A DNA stretch of 64,000 nucleotides from Mycobacterium sp. AZCC_0083 (lineage in GTDB: Bacteria > Actinomycetota > Actinomycetes > Mycobacteriales > Mycobacteriaceae): positions 558,001 to 622,000 of the forward strand of contig NZ_JACHGP010000003.1 in assembly GCF_014202335.1 (NCBI RefSeq), read 5' to 3'. The notes beneath the pieces are model-generated. The model had not been told where the DNA came from, made no database searches, and saw only the letters and a list, made by a program, of their open reading frames with translations. Shown here one piece after another: positions 17,138-26,392 of the stretch (within the stretch, counting starts at the first letter, position 1; every line of letters starts with the position of its first letter). The position numbers and the translations under genes are program-made.

Positions 17138-18967
17138 TCAGCGGGGAGGATCGCCCCGCCACGCGAAGCTGTTCACGTACTTGGCCATGTCCATCGCGAG
17201 TTGCAGGTTGGCGCCCGAGGGGTGCCCCGTCCCGAAACTGGGGCTGAATTCGTGGTAAGGACCGGCGGCCGCCGCGATCAGTGCCACGTCGTTCTTGACC
17301 GCGACCATGACCAGCAGGCGAAGCCGGGTGTACGTGCCCGTGGAGTCCTGGGGGTACTCGTCGGCGACGACGCCGTATCCCGGCTGGTATCCGACTGACG
17401 CATTGGGGATCTCGTAGTCGACTTCTGCGTCGGGATAGTTCTCCTGGATCAGATCCTCGGTGATCTGTTTCGGCGTGCGGTTGCGCGCGGGTTCGCCGAA
17501 CAAGACGAGGGTGCCGGTGTCACCGGCGATGAAGTTCAGCACCACTCCTTTCTCGTCCACCGTCGCTTCGTAGGCCGTGCCCGGACCGGGATACGAGAAG
17601 GAGTAGGAGCCGTCGGGCGACGTGAACCGCGGATTGGTGGTGACCGGCGAGCCAAGAGGCGGACGTCCACAGTCGGGCGGGCATACGTAACGCGGCAGGT
17701 TCGGTGTGATCACCATTGACAGCACGACCGCGCCCACTGCCGCCGCGGTCAGCACACCGAAAAGGGGCAACAGGACCCGGCGGGGCGTGGTCTGGTGCAC
17801 GCGCGCCGCCTCGTCCGACCCCGGCGGCACCACGGATGCGGCCCGCGACGTTCGCGATGACGAACGGGCGGCGGCCCCACAGTTCGGGCAGAACGCCATG
17901 TCGGGAACCACGTGCTCGCAGCGTGGGCACAGCATTTGCCCGGCCGGGCCGGTGACGTCGTGCTCCTCGTGCAGCAGCGCCACCTGAAGCCCAATCCTCA
18001 ACGCCAACAACGCCAAGGCCGCGCACACTAAGTGCACCCCCACGTGCAGCACATGGGGAATCGGCGCCAATTCCGCCAATCCCAGTCCGGTGTACAGCAC
18101 GACCACGGCCAGAACACTCGCGAGAAGTACGGGTGTTCTGCCGAGCCACAACGCCGTACCGACCAGGCCACCCACCGCAAGTGCCATCACGGGCACCGCG
18201 ATGCCTTGGATACCCGCCTCGACGAGAAGGTCACCGACCGACCTCTCTTGGGTCGTCGGCCCGGTCGCCAGCTGTGGGGCCAAGCGAGCCACGGTCGCAG
18301 CGACGGTGAAGCTGATCGCACCCAGCGACCCGATCACGAACCCGTCCAACGCCTCCCGGTCGGGCCGACGAAGCAGCCGAACCAGTACCGCAGGCGCGAG
18401 CATGACGAGCGCACCGCCCACCGGGATGCTCAGGCCCTCCAGCAGTGTGTGACCCAGGTCCTCCTCGGAACCCATTGCGACGTCATAGGAATGGGAGACG
18501 ATCACGCCGGTGACCAGCGCCCAGCCTGCACCGGATGCGATGCCGAGGACCGTCGCCAAGGTCAGCGTACGGATCGGCAGGTCGCGGTCGGCGTCGGTTT
18601 CGCGCATGTAGAGGGCGAACAGGAGTGGCAGCCCGAGAGCGGCGGTCGCGATCAGCGGCGCCTGCCAACGGAGCGCGGCGAACACGGACAAGACGATGAC
18701 TAGTACGACCAGACCGATGCGGAACGGGGGGCGCGACCGGTCCGGCAGCTGCGGGAAGATCGAACTGGCCACGGACATTCGCAGCACGTGTTCGTTGGAG
18801 GCGGCCGCGAACGAGCCCATGCGCAACCGTTCGCGTCGACTGCCTTGCCCGGCAGAGAGATTCGCCCCACAGGAGCCACAGAACGCTCCGCTGGGAACAT
18901 CCCTTCCGCACGCCTGGCATACCGTGGTTGGCACTGCCTCTCCGGCGGGTGGATCGGCTGAGGTCAT
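17138..18967 (-). CDS. Zinc-ribbon multi-pass membrane protein with C-terminal extracytoplasmic domain
   Basis: A 609-residue protein with two zinc ribbons, C17/C20/C30/C33 and C347/C350/C360/C363, flanking a block of about seven to eight hydrophobic helices (residues about 83-335). A further helix near residues 404-425 is followed by a soluble domain of about 185 residues that starts with a Cys-rich PPDCGRPP stretch. The segment REALDGFVIGSLGAISF faintly resembles PrsW-type intramembrane proteases, but their glutamates are missing. Its ATG overlaps the stop of the sedolisin gene (ATGA), so both products are made together. The function is unknown; handling or anchoring of the protease is a guess. 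Confidence 0.78.
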   Translation of the reverse strand: MTSADPPAGEAVPTTVCQACGRDVPSGAFCGSCGANLSAGQGSRRERLRMGSFAAASNEHVLRMSVASSIFPQLPDRSRPPFRIGLVVLVIVLSVFAALRWQAPLIATAALGLPLLFALYMRETDADRDLPIRTLTLATVLGIASGAGWALVTGVIVSHSYDVAMGSEEDLGHTLLEGLSIPVGGALVMLAPAVLVRLLRRPDREALDGFVIGSLGAISFTVAATVARLAPQLATGPTTQERSVGDLLVEAGIQGIAVPVMALAVGGLVGTALWLGRTPVLLASVLAVVVLYTGLGLAELAPIPHVLHVGVHLVCAALALLALRIGLQVALLHEEHDVTGPAGQMLCPRCEHVVPDMAFCPNCGAAARSSSRTSRAASVVPPGSDEAARVHQTTPRRVLLPLFGVLTAAAVGAVVLSMVITPNLPRYVCPPDCGRPPLGSPVTTNPRFTSPDGSYSFSYPGPGTAYEATVDEKGVVLNFIAGDTGTLVLFGEPARNRTPKQITEDLIQENYPDAEVDYEIPNASVGYQPGYGVVADEYPQDSTGTYTRLRLLVMVAVKNDVALIAAAAGPYHEFSPSFGTGHPSGANLQLAMDMAKYVNSFAWRGDPPR

Positions 18968-20574
18968 CTGCGAGCCGACCCCTTTTGAAGATCGAGAAGG
19001 TTGTGGGCGAGGTTGGCGACGTTCGGGCTACCGAACCCGGTCAACAGGTCGTAGCCGGGTACCGAAACGTCGACGGCGTTCGCTCCGAGGCTCACATCAC
19101 GAAAGCCGGGCTGGTCCGCACCGGCCGCAACCCGGTACAGGAGCGGGTGCAGATCACCGAGCGCCGTCCCACCGTTCGCCTGCAGATATTGGTTCATCAG
19201 GACCGTCATGGCAGCCCAGATCGGTGCCGACTGTGACGTTCCCGCACCGATTCTCGGCTGGCCGTCGAACACGATCCGCACGCCGGTGAACGGATCTGCG
19301 ACGGCGGAGACGTCGGGCGTGAGTCGGTGGTCGGAATCCCGCTGCACGGAAATTCCAGACTGATACGCCGGCCGCGGGAACAGGTTGGACACGCCGCCGC
19401 TGGTGCCCTGCGACAGCGGGCCGTCTTCCCATGCTTGCTCCGCCAGCCACTTCCCCTGGGCATCGGTCGACAGCGTGGTACCACCGACCGACACGATCTC
19501 CGGCACCGACGCGACCGCGTCCAACCCGATGTCGTCGGGTCCCGGCGGCGACGCCCAATCCTCGCCGCCCTTGCACTCCAGACCGCCCGTATCGCCGCTC
19601 GCGTCGAAGATCGTCGTACCGTGCTTCTGCGCATTCGCCATGGCAGCCCGCACCGGGACGAGGTCGGCCGCACGGATCAGCTTGTCGCAACCCCATCCGA
19701 TCGACAGGCTCCACACCGCGCCGGGGAACTGACGATCGGCATCGTCGAACATCTTCGCGATCTTCTCGTAGGCGCCGTCCCCTTCGACGGTGGGGCGGGC
19801 GTTCACCACCACCATTTGCGCATCGGGCGCGATGGCATGTGCGACCTCGAGGTCCATCACCGTTTCACCGTGCGACGGTCCTGGCTGGCCACCGATCAAA
19901 ACGGGGGTGAACTTCGGCAGCCCCGACATCTCGGAGAAGGCGTCCAGATCGCCTTGGTCGTAACCGTCGAATTCGAAGAACACGATGGTGGCGCCCTTGC
20001 CGGTGAAGCCGGCGTCGGCGAGCGGTTTCGCGTTGTAGGTGGTCAACAAGGCATCCGGCGTCAGCCCCTGCTTCGGCACGTCCGTTGGCAGCATTCCCGG
20101 CGTCGCCATGTGGTGCGGTGTGTACCCGAGGACGCGGCCCAGCGAATTCACGCCGTCGCGCAGCGCTGTCGGCACGTCTGGTTGCTGCGGCGAGGCATAG
20201 AACACCTGGCCCTTGCGGCCCCGATAGTCGCGTACGGGTACGTCGAACGCCTCGGAGACGTCGGCGGCGGCGCCTTCGACGATCGCCCACGCCTCGCGCG
20301 GTCGCCATCGCACCGAAAGACCGTGCGCATCAGACCATTCGAGAAGCCGAACGGGCCGGGCTGGGCCGGGCAGGGTGACGGTGAGCTGCGCATCACCAGC
20401 GCGTGACGGTCCGAGGTCACTCGAACTGGCAAGCAATGAGGCATAGGGACCGGTGATGTCCGCCGGGCCACGCGGAGTCGACGTGCGCGGCAGGCCTGAT
20501 GACGACAGCAGAAGCAGAGCGCAGACCACGGCCGTCAAAGCCATCGGGGCCGACGGCCAGTAACGCGCGCTCAT
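18964..20574 (-). CDS. Sedolisin (S53) family serine-carboxyl peptidase, secreted
   Basis: A 536-residue exported protease. Residues 1-28 form a signal peptide, about 40-165 resemble the S53 activation prodomain, and the catalytic domain follows. Catalytic residues are all present: E237 and D241 in GETVMDLEVAH, the oxyanion aspartate D328 in ASGDTGG, and S447 in GTSQSAP. The FRDVS segment near residue 497 should bind the calcium ion. S53 enzymes are active at acid pH. It is translationally coupled to the zinc-ribbon membrane protein, and a hairpin (20608-20637) lies between it and the upstream lipoproteins. Confidence 0.9.
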   Translation of the reverse strand: MSARYWPSAPMALTAVVCALLLLSSSGLPRTSTPRGPADITGPYASLLASSSDLGPSRAGDAQLTVTLPGPARPVRLLEWSDAHGLSVRWRPREAWAIVEGAAADVSEAFDVPVRDYRGRKGQVFYASPQQPDVPTALRDGVNSLGRVLGYTPHHMATPGMLPTDVPKQGLTPDALLTTYNAKPLADAGFTGKGATIVFFEFDGYDQGDLDAFSEMSGLPKFTPVLIGGQPGPSHGETVMDLEVAHAIAPDAQMVVVNARPTVEGDGAYEKIAKMFDDADRQFPGAVWSLSIGWGCDKLIRAADLVPVRAAMANAQKHGTTIFDASGDTGGLECKGGEDWASPPGPDDIGLDAVASVPEIVSVGGTTLSTDAQGKWLAEQAWEDGPLSQGTSGGVSNLFPRPAYQSGISVQRDSDHRLTPDVSAVADPFTGVRIVFDGQPRIGAGTSQSAPIWAAMTVLMNQYLQANGGTALGDLHPLLYRVAAGADQPGFRDVSLGANAVDVSVPGYDLLTGFGSPNVANLAHNLLDLQKGSARR

Positions 20575-20607
20575 CGCTGAAGTTGCTCGAGTCCACCGGA
20601 CCGCGCG

Positions 20608-20637
20608 CCGTGGGCGCCCCTACCGGAGCGCCCACGG
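20608..20637. terminator. Hairpin between lipoprotein and protease genes
   Basis: A perfect 10-bp stem (CCGTGGGCGC / GCGCCCACGG) with a 10-nt loop lies 10 bp past the lipoprotein stop and 34 bp before the sedolisin start. Without a U-tract it could be a terminator or attenuator that reduces transcription into the protease. Confidence 0.45.
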
Positions 20638-20647
20638 ACACACGGAT

Positions 20648-20926
20648 CTAGCCGACGCCGTTGATGCCGGGGTGTTGTCCGGGGGGAACCCCCGGCGCGG
20701 GCGTGGCCGTCACCGGCGGCGTGAAGAGGTTGCCACCGGTGGGGTTGATGCTCTTCTCGGTCGGCGATGGCGCGGGCGCCGATGTGGTCGTCGTGGTGGT
20801 GGTTGTCGTCGTGCTCGACGGAGTTTCCTTGCCACCGCCGCCGCACGCGGTGAGCGTGCCCATCGCGACGATCGCGGCTCCGCCGGCAATCAGTGCGAGG
20901 CGACGACCGAAACGCTGTGAGTTCAT
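20648..20926 (-). CDS. Small Thr-rich lipoprotein (paralogue B)
   Basis: A 92-residue predicted lipoprotein. The signal sequence ends in the lipobox LTAC (Cys near residue 28), followed by a Gly run and ten consecutive threonines as a likely extended, possibly glycosylated linker. The C-terminal half contains APSPTEKSINPTGGNLFTPPV, shared almost exactly with the neighbouring gene. ATG 20926 lies 18 bp after the stop of paralogue A, so they are co-transcribed. The conserved tail is the likely functional part. No known family recognised. Confidence 0.75.
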   Translation of the reverse strand: MNSQRFGRRLALIAGGAAIVAMGTLTACGGGGKETPSSTTTTTTTTTTSAPAPSPTEKSINPTGGNLFTPPVTATPAPGVPPGQHPGINGVG

Positions 20927-20943
20927 GTATGCAGTCCTTGCTT

Positions 20944-21219
20944 CTAGTTGTTGCGGTGAACGCCGGGAGGCTCGGTCGGCGCCGGGGGAGCGTAGACCGG
21001 CGGCGTGAACAGGTTGCCACCCGTCGGATTGATGCTCTTCTCGGTCGGCGATGGCGCGACACTGCTCGACGGCGTCGTCGTGGTGGTCGTGGTGGTGGTC
21101 GTGCTCGACGGGCCTCCGCCGCCGCCGCCACCGCACGCTGCGGTAAGCCCGACCATCGCGATGATCGCTGCCCCACCGGCAGCGGCCGCGAGGCGACGGC
21201 TCAAACGACGTGATGTCAT
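20944..21219 (-). CDS. Small Thr-rich lipoprotein (paralogue A)
   Basis: A 91-residue predicted lipoprotein with lipobox LTAAC, a Gly run, ten threonines and the conserved APSPTEKSINPTGGNLFTPPV segment, followed by a Pro-rich end. It is clearly a tandem duplicate of paralogue B at 20648-20926, and the shared segment is nearly invariant while the rest drifts. It is the first gene of a leftward cluster leading to a secreted sedolisin. The role is unknown. Confidence 0.75.
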   Translation of the reverse strand: MTSRRLSRRLAAAAGGAAIIAMVGLTAACGGGGGGGPSSTTTTTTTTTTPSSSVAPSPTEKSINPTGGNLFTPPVYAPPAPTEPPGVHRNN

Positions 21220-21506
21220 GTTCCAAGTCCTAACTGGTATCCCCCGACTAGGCTCGTTCGGCCGACGGGCAGGCGCTGCTGATCTTAACTGGGACTAGGC
21301 CCACCGTACAGATAAACCGGCAGTCGTGCCGGAATTTGTCGCAGACGACAGTATTTGCTGGATCGGAGTCGCCCTGCGGGGTTCATGTCATGCCGACGCG
21401 GTTTCAGCAACGGGTGTCACTCGGCGGGGGCCAGTCCCTGCCGTCATCGTTTCCACTACCCATCAGGTAATCGACACGCCGCACCGCGTGGAGGACGATT
21501 CGAATC

Positions 21507-21854
21507 ATGACCGAACCAGCTCCCGCCTATGCCATTGCCTACCTGCGTGACGTCACCTTCGGCGACGACGTCATCCGCTACCTGCGCGAGATCGATGACA
21601 CCCTCAAGCCCTACGGCGGCGAGTACCTGGTGCACGGCGGCAAGATCGACCCTCGCGAGGGCGAGTGGGACGGGGATCTGGTGATCCTCCGCTTCCCGGA
21701 CGCGAATTCGGCCGCTCGCTGGTACGAGTCCGCCGACTACCAACGCATCCTTCCGCTGCGGCTGAACAACTCCACCTCGATGGTCGCCATCGTCCAAGGC
21801 GTGAAGCCCGGCCACGTCGGCAGCGACAAGATCGACGAGATGCTGGGGAAGTAG
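21507..21854 (+). CDS. DUF1330 family protein
   Basis: A 115-residue protein of the DUF1330 alpha/beta-barrel (dimeric ferredoxin-like) family. It opens with AYAIAYLRDVTFGDDVIRYL, has YGGEYLVHGGK near residue 43 and ends with RFPDANSAARWYESADYQRILPLR, the family hallmark. GGAGG precedes ATG 21507 by about 11 nt. It is convergent with the truncated sigma factor, 7 bp apart. The biochemical function of the family is not established. Confidence 0.87.
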   Translation: MTEPAPAYAIAYLRDVTFGDDVIRYLREIDDTLKPYGGEYLVHGGKIDPREGEWDGDLVILRFPDANSAARWYESADYQRILPLRLNNSTSMVAIVQGVKPGHVGSDKIDEMLGK

Positions 21855-21861
21855 CCGGAGA

Positions 21862-22185
21862 TCACTCGTTGGGGGCGGTCACCGTCGCCCAGCGACGGTC
21901 GCGGATGCGCGCCAGCGCCTCGTGCCTGGCAATCGCATACAGCCACGCCCGCAACCGATTCGGATCTTGCAGCTGCACCAGTTTGGCTGCGGCGGTGACG
22001 AACACGTCCTGCGCGCAGTCGGCTGCGGCATCGCCGTCGCGCAGCATTCCGACGCAGAAGTCGTACAGCCGGTCGGCGTACCGGTCGTAGATCGCCGAGA
22101 ACGCGAGCTGGTTGCCGCCGGCCGCGGCAACGGCGAGTTCGGCGTCGTCGAGCGCGTCAGCGGGCTCGAACGGGGCGATCGTCAT
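21862..22185 (-). CDS. Sigma-70 family protein reduced to region 2
   Basis: A 107-residue protein holding only the ECF-type sigma region 2: FSAIYDRYADRLYDFCVGMLRDGDAAADCAQDVFV for core-polymerase binding and LRAWLYAIARHEALARIRDR for -10 recognition. The sequence stops directly after this helix, without the linker and region 4 needed for -35 recognition. GGAAAG precedes ATG 22185. It is probably a 3'-truncated gene. A stand-alone region-2 protein is possible. The convergent DUF1330 gene occupies the place where region 4 should be. Confidence 0.75.
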   Translation of the reverse strand: MTIAPFEPADALDDAELAVAAAGGNQLAFSAIYDRYADRLYDFCVGMLRDGDAAADCAQDVFVTAAAKLVQLQDPNRLRAWLYAIARHEALARIRDRRWATVTAPNE

Positions 22186-22740
22186 GCGTCACTTTCCGGT
22201 TGTCCACATCGATCAAGGCGAGCCGAGGCACTCAAATGACGCGTCGGCGCACCATCCATGAAGACGGTGAGCCGACGGGTTTGGTTCACTTCACGCGGTC
22301 ATGTCGAGCTCCTTCGAGGCGTTCGCAGCCCCCCGATGGACCGCGTTCACGGGCTGGGAGCAACTTCCGACCCCGACACGCACACCTTTTCTGAAAACTT
22401 TTTTCAGGCGGCGCCGCGGCCGCGCGGCCCGCTACCCTCGCCCGGCCGTCTGCGCATGTGTCAATTTTCCGACGAATCAGGCCCGTAACAGTAAGAATTC
22501 CGGTGAGGCCCGCGCCTGTGATGCCCCTCACTTGCAATGACAGCAACCGTTCAGAAGCGGAAATCAGGCCCTGAGCGGACGCTCGTGAGCTAAGAATCCG
22601 CAGGTCACGGGGCACGGCATCCTGCCGGATCCTGTGACCTCGACTTGCCATCTGCGGTATTTCGGAAAAGATGCAATGCGGACCCGACAGGTGGCGTACA
22701 GGTTATGGACATCGCCGGGACACAAATTCGAGGGAGCCAG
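22186..22740. other. Gene-free interval before the ABC importer operon
   Basis: This 555-bp stretch lies between the divergent sigma remnant and the importer operon. No coding sequence is convincing. It includes an AT-rich inverted repeat (22391-22407). The importer promoter presumably lies in the last 150 bp, and AGGGAGCC before 22741 is its ribosome site. Confidence 0.5.
22391..22407. promoter_or_regulatory. AT-rich inverted repeat
   Basis: CTGAAAA-CTT-TTTTCAG is a perfect 7-bp inverted repeat in an otherwise GC-rich setting. It may be a protein-binding site or a small hairpin. No specific factor can be named. Confidence 0.3.
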
Positions 22741-24390
22741 ATGAGTATGTTGCGCAAGGCGGTGACCGTTGCCGCCGTCACCACATTGACCGCGTTCGGA
22801 GTGGCTGCGTGTGGCGGCGGGTCCAACGGCGGCGGCGGCGGTGGAAGCGGCGGCGAACTCAACGTCACGATGACGTCGTTCCCCGACTACGTCGATCCCC
22901 AGCTGTCGTACACGACCGAGGGCTGGGAGGTGTTGTACAACGTCTACACCCCGCTGCTCACCTACAAGCACGCGAAGGAGAATGCGGGCGCCGAAATCGT
23001 CCCTGGCCTGGCCAAGGACTTGCCCCAGGTCTCGCAGGATGGCAAGACGTACAAGCTGACCCTTCGGTCGAACATGAAGTACTCCGACGGCACGCCGATC
23101 AAGGCGTCCGACTTCACCTATGCGATCCAGCGGCTCTTCAAGGCCGACTCCGGTGGCTCGGTGTTCTTCGAGCCCATCGTGGGCGCCACGGACTACGCCG
23201 ACGGCAAGGCCGACAAGATCGCCGGTATCACCACCGACGACAACACCGGTGACATCACGATCCAGTTGACCGAACCCAATGGAACGTTCAACGACCTGCT
23301 TGCGCTGCCGTTCTCCGCGCCCGTTCCCCCGACCACGCCGCTCGACAAGGACGCGACCAACTCGCCGCCGCCGTCCAGCGGGGCCTTCAGGATCTCGACC
23401 GTCGACGCGCCCCGCAGCCTGACCATGGAGCGCAACCCTCAGTTCAAGACCCTCACCGATGCCGGCGCAAGCAATCTGCCCGACGCTCAGGTCGACAAGA
23501 TCACCGTCACCCAGAACAAGAGCAACAGCGCCCAGGTGACCGGCATCGAACAGAACACCATCGACTTCATGCATGATCCGCCGGACGCCGACCGGCTGCC
23601 CGAGGTCAAGGCGAAGTTTGGCGAACGCTTCCGCACGGAGGAGTCGATCAACACCTACTACTTCTTCATGAACACCCAGACGGCACCGTTCAACGACCTC
23701 AGGGTCCGCCAGGCGGTCAACTACGCGATCGACCCCGAGGCGCTCAACCGGGTGTTCGGCGGCCGCCTGCACCCGACGCAGCAGATCCTGCCACCGGGCA
23801 TGCCGGGCTACGAGGAGTACAAGCTCTACCCGGGACCCGACATGAACAAGGCGAAAGCGCTGATCGCCGAAGCCAATCCGACGGACAAGGACATCACGGT
23901 CTGGACCGACGACGAGCCGGACCGCAAGCGGATCGGTGAGTACTACCACGACCTGCTCACCCAGCTGGGCTTCAACGCCACGCTGAAGGTGATCGCCGGC
24001 GACGTGTACTGGACGACGATCGGCAACCTGTCGACGCCGGATCTGGACACCGGTTTCGCGGACTGGTTCCAGGACTTCCCGCACCCCGACGACTTCTTCC
24101 GTCCGCTGCTGAACGGCAAGAACATCCTGCCGACCAACGGGAACAACTTCTCGAAGGTCGCCATCCCCGCCCTCGACGCCAAGCAGAACGACTTGCTCAA
24201 GCAGCTCATCGGCGACGGCGGTGTCGCCGAACAGTATGCGGCGCTTGACAAGTCGTACATGGAGCAGGCGGTCTGGGCGCCGTACGGCAACGAGCAATTC
24301 ACGACGTTCACGTCGGATCGCGTGGACTTCAGCAAGGCGTATCGCCATATCTTGTTCAGCCAGGACTACTCGGCCTTGTCGCTCAAGTAA
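22741..24390 (+). CDS. ABC transporter substrate-binding lipoprotein (peptide/Opp family)
   Basis: A 549-residue solute-binding protein of family 5. MSMLRKAVTVAAVTTLTAFGVAACGG is a lipoprotein signal with the acylated cysteine near residue 24. The mature protein shows the family pattern, with YSDGTPIKASDFTYAIQR near residue 115 and LRVRQAVNYAIDPEALNRVF near residue 320. ATG 22741 is chosen for its ribosome site and signal sequence; a frame extending to 22645 has neither. It is the first gene of a five-gene importer operon and overlaps the next start (TAATG). The substrate is probably a peptide, but the family also carries other solutes. Confidence 0.9.
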   Translation: MSMLRKAVTVAAVTTLTAFGVAACGGGSNGGGGGGSGGELNVTMTSFPDYVDPQLSYTTEGWEVLYNVYTPLLTYKHAKENAGAEIVPGLAKDLPQVSQDGKTYKLTLRSNMKYSDGTPIKASDFTYAIQRLFKADSGGSVFFEPIVGATDYADGKADKIAGITTDDNTGDITIQLTEPNGTFNDLLALPFSAPVPPTTPLDKDATNSPPPSSGAFRISTVDAPRSLTMERNPQFKTLTDAGASNLPDAQVDKITVTQNKSNSAQVTGIEQNTIDFMHDPPDADRLPEVKAKFGERFRTEESINTYYFFMNTQTAPFNDLRVRQAVNYAIDPEALNRVFGGRLHPTQQILPPGMPGYEEYKLYPGPDMNKAKALIAEANPTDKDITVWTDDEPDRKRIGEYYHDLLTQLGFNATLKVIAGDVYWTTIGNLSTPDLDTGFADWFQDFPHPDDFFRPLLNGKNILPTNGNNFSKVAIPALDAKQNDLLKQLIGDGGVAEQYAALDKSYMEQAVWAPYGNEQFTTFTSDRVDFSKAYRHILFSQDYSALSLK

Positions 24391-25427
24391 TGGTCGCATC
24401 GATCGGGGAACTGGAAGCCCCCGGCGAACCACCACTGCCCACCGGCGTTTCCGCCGAGGAGATTCGGGGACGTAGCCCCTGGTATCTCGCCTGGTTGCGG
24501 ATGCGCCGCAACCGGGTTGGGCTCGCGTTCGGCGTGCTCTTCCTGCTGATCGTGCTCGCCTGCCTGGCGGCACCACTGTGGGCGGATCACGTCGCACACA
24601 CCGGACCCAACGAGAACCACATCACCGACAAGATCCTCATCGACGGGCAGGAGACGTACGTCGTCTCCCCCGACGGCACCCCGGTGGGGCCTGGCCTGCA
24701 CGGTCGCTATCTGCTCGGCGCCGACCAGAACGGCCGCGACGTGATGGTGCGGTTGCTCTACGGCGGACGCACCTCGATCTACATCGGGGTGGTCGCAGCG
24801 CTCGTCACCACCGTGTTCGCGGTGATCGTCGGCCTGCTGTGCGGCTACTACCGCGGCTGGATCGACGCGATCTTGTCGCGCGTGATGGACGTGGTGTGGG
24901 CCTTCCCCGTGCTGCTGCTCGGCATCGCATTGGGCACCGCCCTCGCGCTGGGCGGGCTCAAGATCGGTGCGCTCGTCGTCGCCGGTGACTCGCTGTGGAT
25001 CCCCATCCTGATCATCGGTTTGGTGTACGTGCCGTACATGGCCCGCCCGATCCGAGGTGAGATCCTTGCGCTGCGCGAGAAGGAGTTCGTCGAGGCCGCC
25101 GTCGCCCAGGGCAAGGGATCGCTGCGGATCATGTTCTCCGAACTGCTGCCCAACGTGGTGTCGACGATCATCGTGTTCTTCACGCTCAACATCGCCAACA
25201 ACATGCTGCTGGAGTCGTCGCTGTCATTCCTCGGTGCCGGCGTGCGGGCACCCAACGCGTCGTGGGGCACGATGATCGCCGATGGTTACCAAACCATCTA
25301 CACCGCACCACATCTGACGATCGTGCCCGGCCTGCTGATCGTGCTGACCGTGTTGTCCCTCAACGTGTTCGGCGACGGGCTGCGCGATGCGCTCGACCCA
25401 CGAGCCAAGATCCGGCTGGAGCACTAG
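24390..25427 (+). CDS. ABC transporter permease (DppC/OppC type)
   Basis: A 345-residue membrane subunit with an N-terminal helix near residues 48-65, a periplasmic loop containing LLGADQNGRDVMVRLLYGGRTS, and about five further helices. The EAAVAQGKGSLRIMFSELLPNV segment is the cytoplasmic EAA loop that docks the ATPases. Its ATG overlaps the stop of the binding-protein gene. In this operon the C-type permease precedes the B-type, the reverse of the usual order. Confidence 0.92.
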   Translation: MVASIGELEAPGEPPLPTGVSAEEIRGRSPWYLAWLRMRRNRVGLAFGVLFLLIVLACLAAPLWADHVAHTGPNENHITDKILIDGQETYVVSPDGTPVGPGLHGRYLLGADQNGRDVMVRLLYGGRTSIYIGVVAALVTTVFAVIVGLLCGYYRGWIDAILSRVMDVVWAFPVLLLGIALGTALALGGLKIGALVVAGDSLWIPILIIGLVYVPYMARPIRGEILALREKEFVEAAVAQGKGSLRIMFSELLPNVVSTIIVFFTLNIANNMLLESSLSFLGAGVRAPNASWGTMIADGYQTIYTAPHLTIVPGLLIVLTVLSLNVFGDGLRDALDPRAKIRLEH

Positions 25428-25429
25428 GC

Positions 25430-26392
25430 ATGTTGCGCTTCGCCGCCCGGCGAATACTCGGAATGATCGCGGTCCTGTTCGCGATATCGGTCGTCGTCTT
25501 CCTGATCTTCAACGTGATCCCGAACTCGGATCCCGCCCAGCGAATCGCGGGCAAGAACGCCAACCCGGCGCTCATCGCCAGGGTGACCGCCGATCTCGGT
25601 CTGGATCAACCGCTGCCGGTGCAGTACCTGACCATGATGAGGAAGATCCTCACCGGCGAGCTCACCTCCTACGCCAGCTCTCAGAACGTCGTCGAGCAGA
25701 TCTGGAAGGGGTTGCCCGCGACGCTGTCACTGTGCATCGGCGCCGCGGTGCTGTGGATGACCTTGGCCATCATCTTCGGCTACCTCAGCGCCGTGCACTC
25801 CGGCAAGTTCACCGATCGTGCGCTGACGATCCTGTCGTTGACCGGAATCTCGATGCCGGTGTTCTGGCTTGCCGCGATCCTGCTGTACTACCTGAGCTAC
25901 AAGGCCCAGCTGTTCCCGACGAGCAGCTACGTGCCGTTGACCAAGGATCCCCTGGATTGGCTGTATCACCTGATATTGCCGTGGATCACGCTGGCGGTGC
26001 TGTTCGTCGGCTTCTACAGCCGCGTGCTGCGCTCCAACATGCTCGACGTGATGAACGAGGACTACGTCCGGACCGCGCGGGCCAAAGGCATCGGCGAGCG
26101 TCAGGTGCGGTTGCGCCACGTGCTGCGCAACTCGCTGATCCCCATCGTGACGCTCTTCGGACTCGACTTCGGTGCGGTGGTCGGCGGTGGAGCCATCCTG
26201 ACCGAAACGGTGTTCAACCTCAACGGGGTTGGGCTCTACGCCGGCCAGGCCATCGGCAGCCTCGACCTGCCGCCGCTGATGGGCGTGACCATGTTCGGCG
26301 CATTCTTTATCGTGCTGTTCAACACGATCGTCGACGTCCTCTACGCATTCCTCGATCCGCGGATCCGACTTGGAGAGGCGGCACCGGCATGA
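25430..26392 (+). CDS. ABC transporter permease (DppB/OppB type)
   Basis: A 320-residue inner-membrane permease with six helices. The N-terminus [27 protein letters not shown] is the first helix, and [28 protein letters not shown] is the EAA docking loop (about residues 210-237). ATG 25430 is 2 bp after the preceding stop, and the stop overlaps the next ATG (ATGA at 26389-26392). It pairs with the upstream DppC-like subunit to form the translocation channel. Confidence 0.92.
   Translation: MLRFAARRILGMIAVLFAISVVVFLIFNVIPNSDPAQRIAGKNANPALIARVTADLGLDQPLPVQYLTMMRKILTGELTSYASSQNVVEQIWKGLPATLSLCIGAAVLWMTLAIIFGYLSAVHSGKFTDRALTILSLTGISMPVFWLAAILLYYLSYKAQLFPTSSYVPLTKDPLDWLYHLILPWITLAVLFVGFYSRVLRSNMLDVMNEDYVRTARAKGIGERQVRLRHVLRNSLIPIVTLFGLDFGAVVGGGAILTETVFNLNGVGLYAGQAIGSLDLPPLMGVTMFGAFFIVLFNTIVDVLYAFLDPRIRLGEAAPA

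Noticed and set aside
17138..18967. Intramembrane PrsW-type protease
   Set aside because: A short DGFVIG-like segment resembles PrsW, but the catalytic glutamates and histidines are not in place.
20661..21298. Plus-strand poly-Val frames opposite the lipoproteins
   Set aside because: They arise from the Thr codon runs; the minus strand has lipoprotein signals and conserved tails.
22564..24597. Very long open frame antisense to the substrate-binding protein gene
   Set aside because: It mirrors the codon bias of the real gene, is Arg/Val-rich without family motifs and has no start signal.
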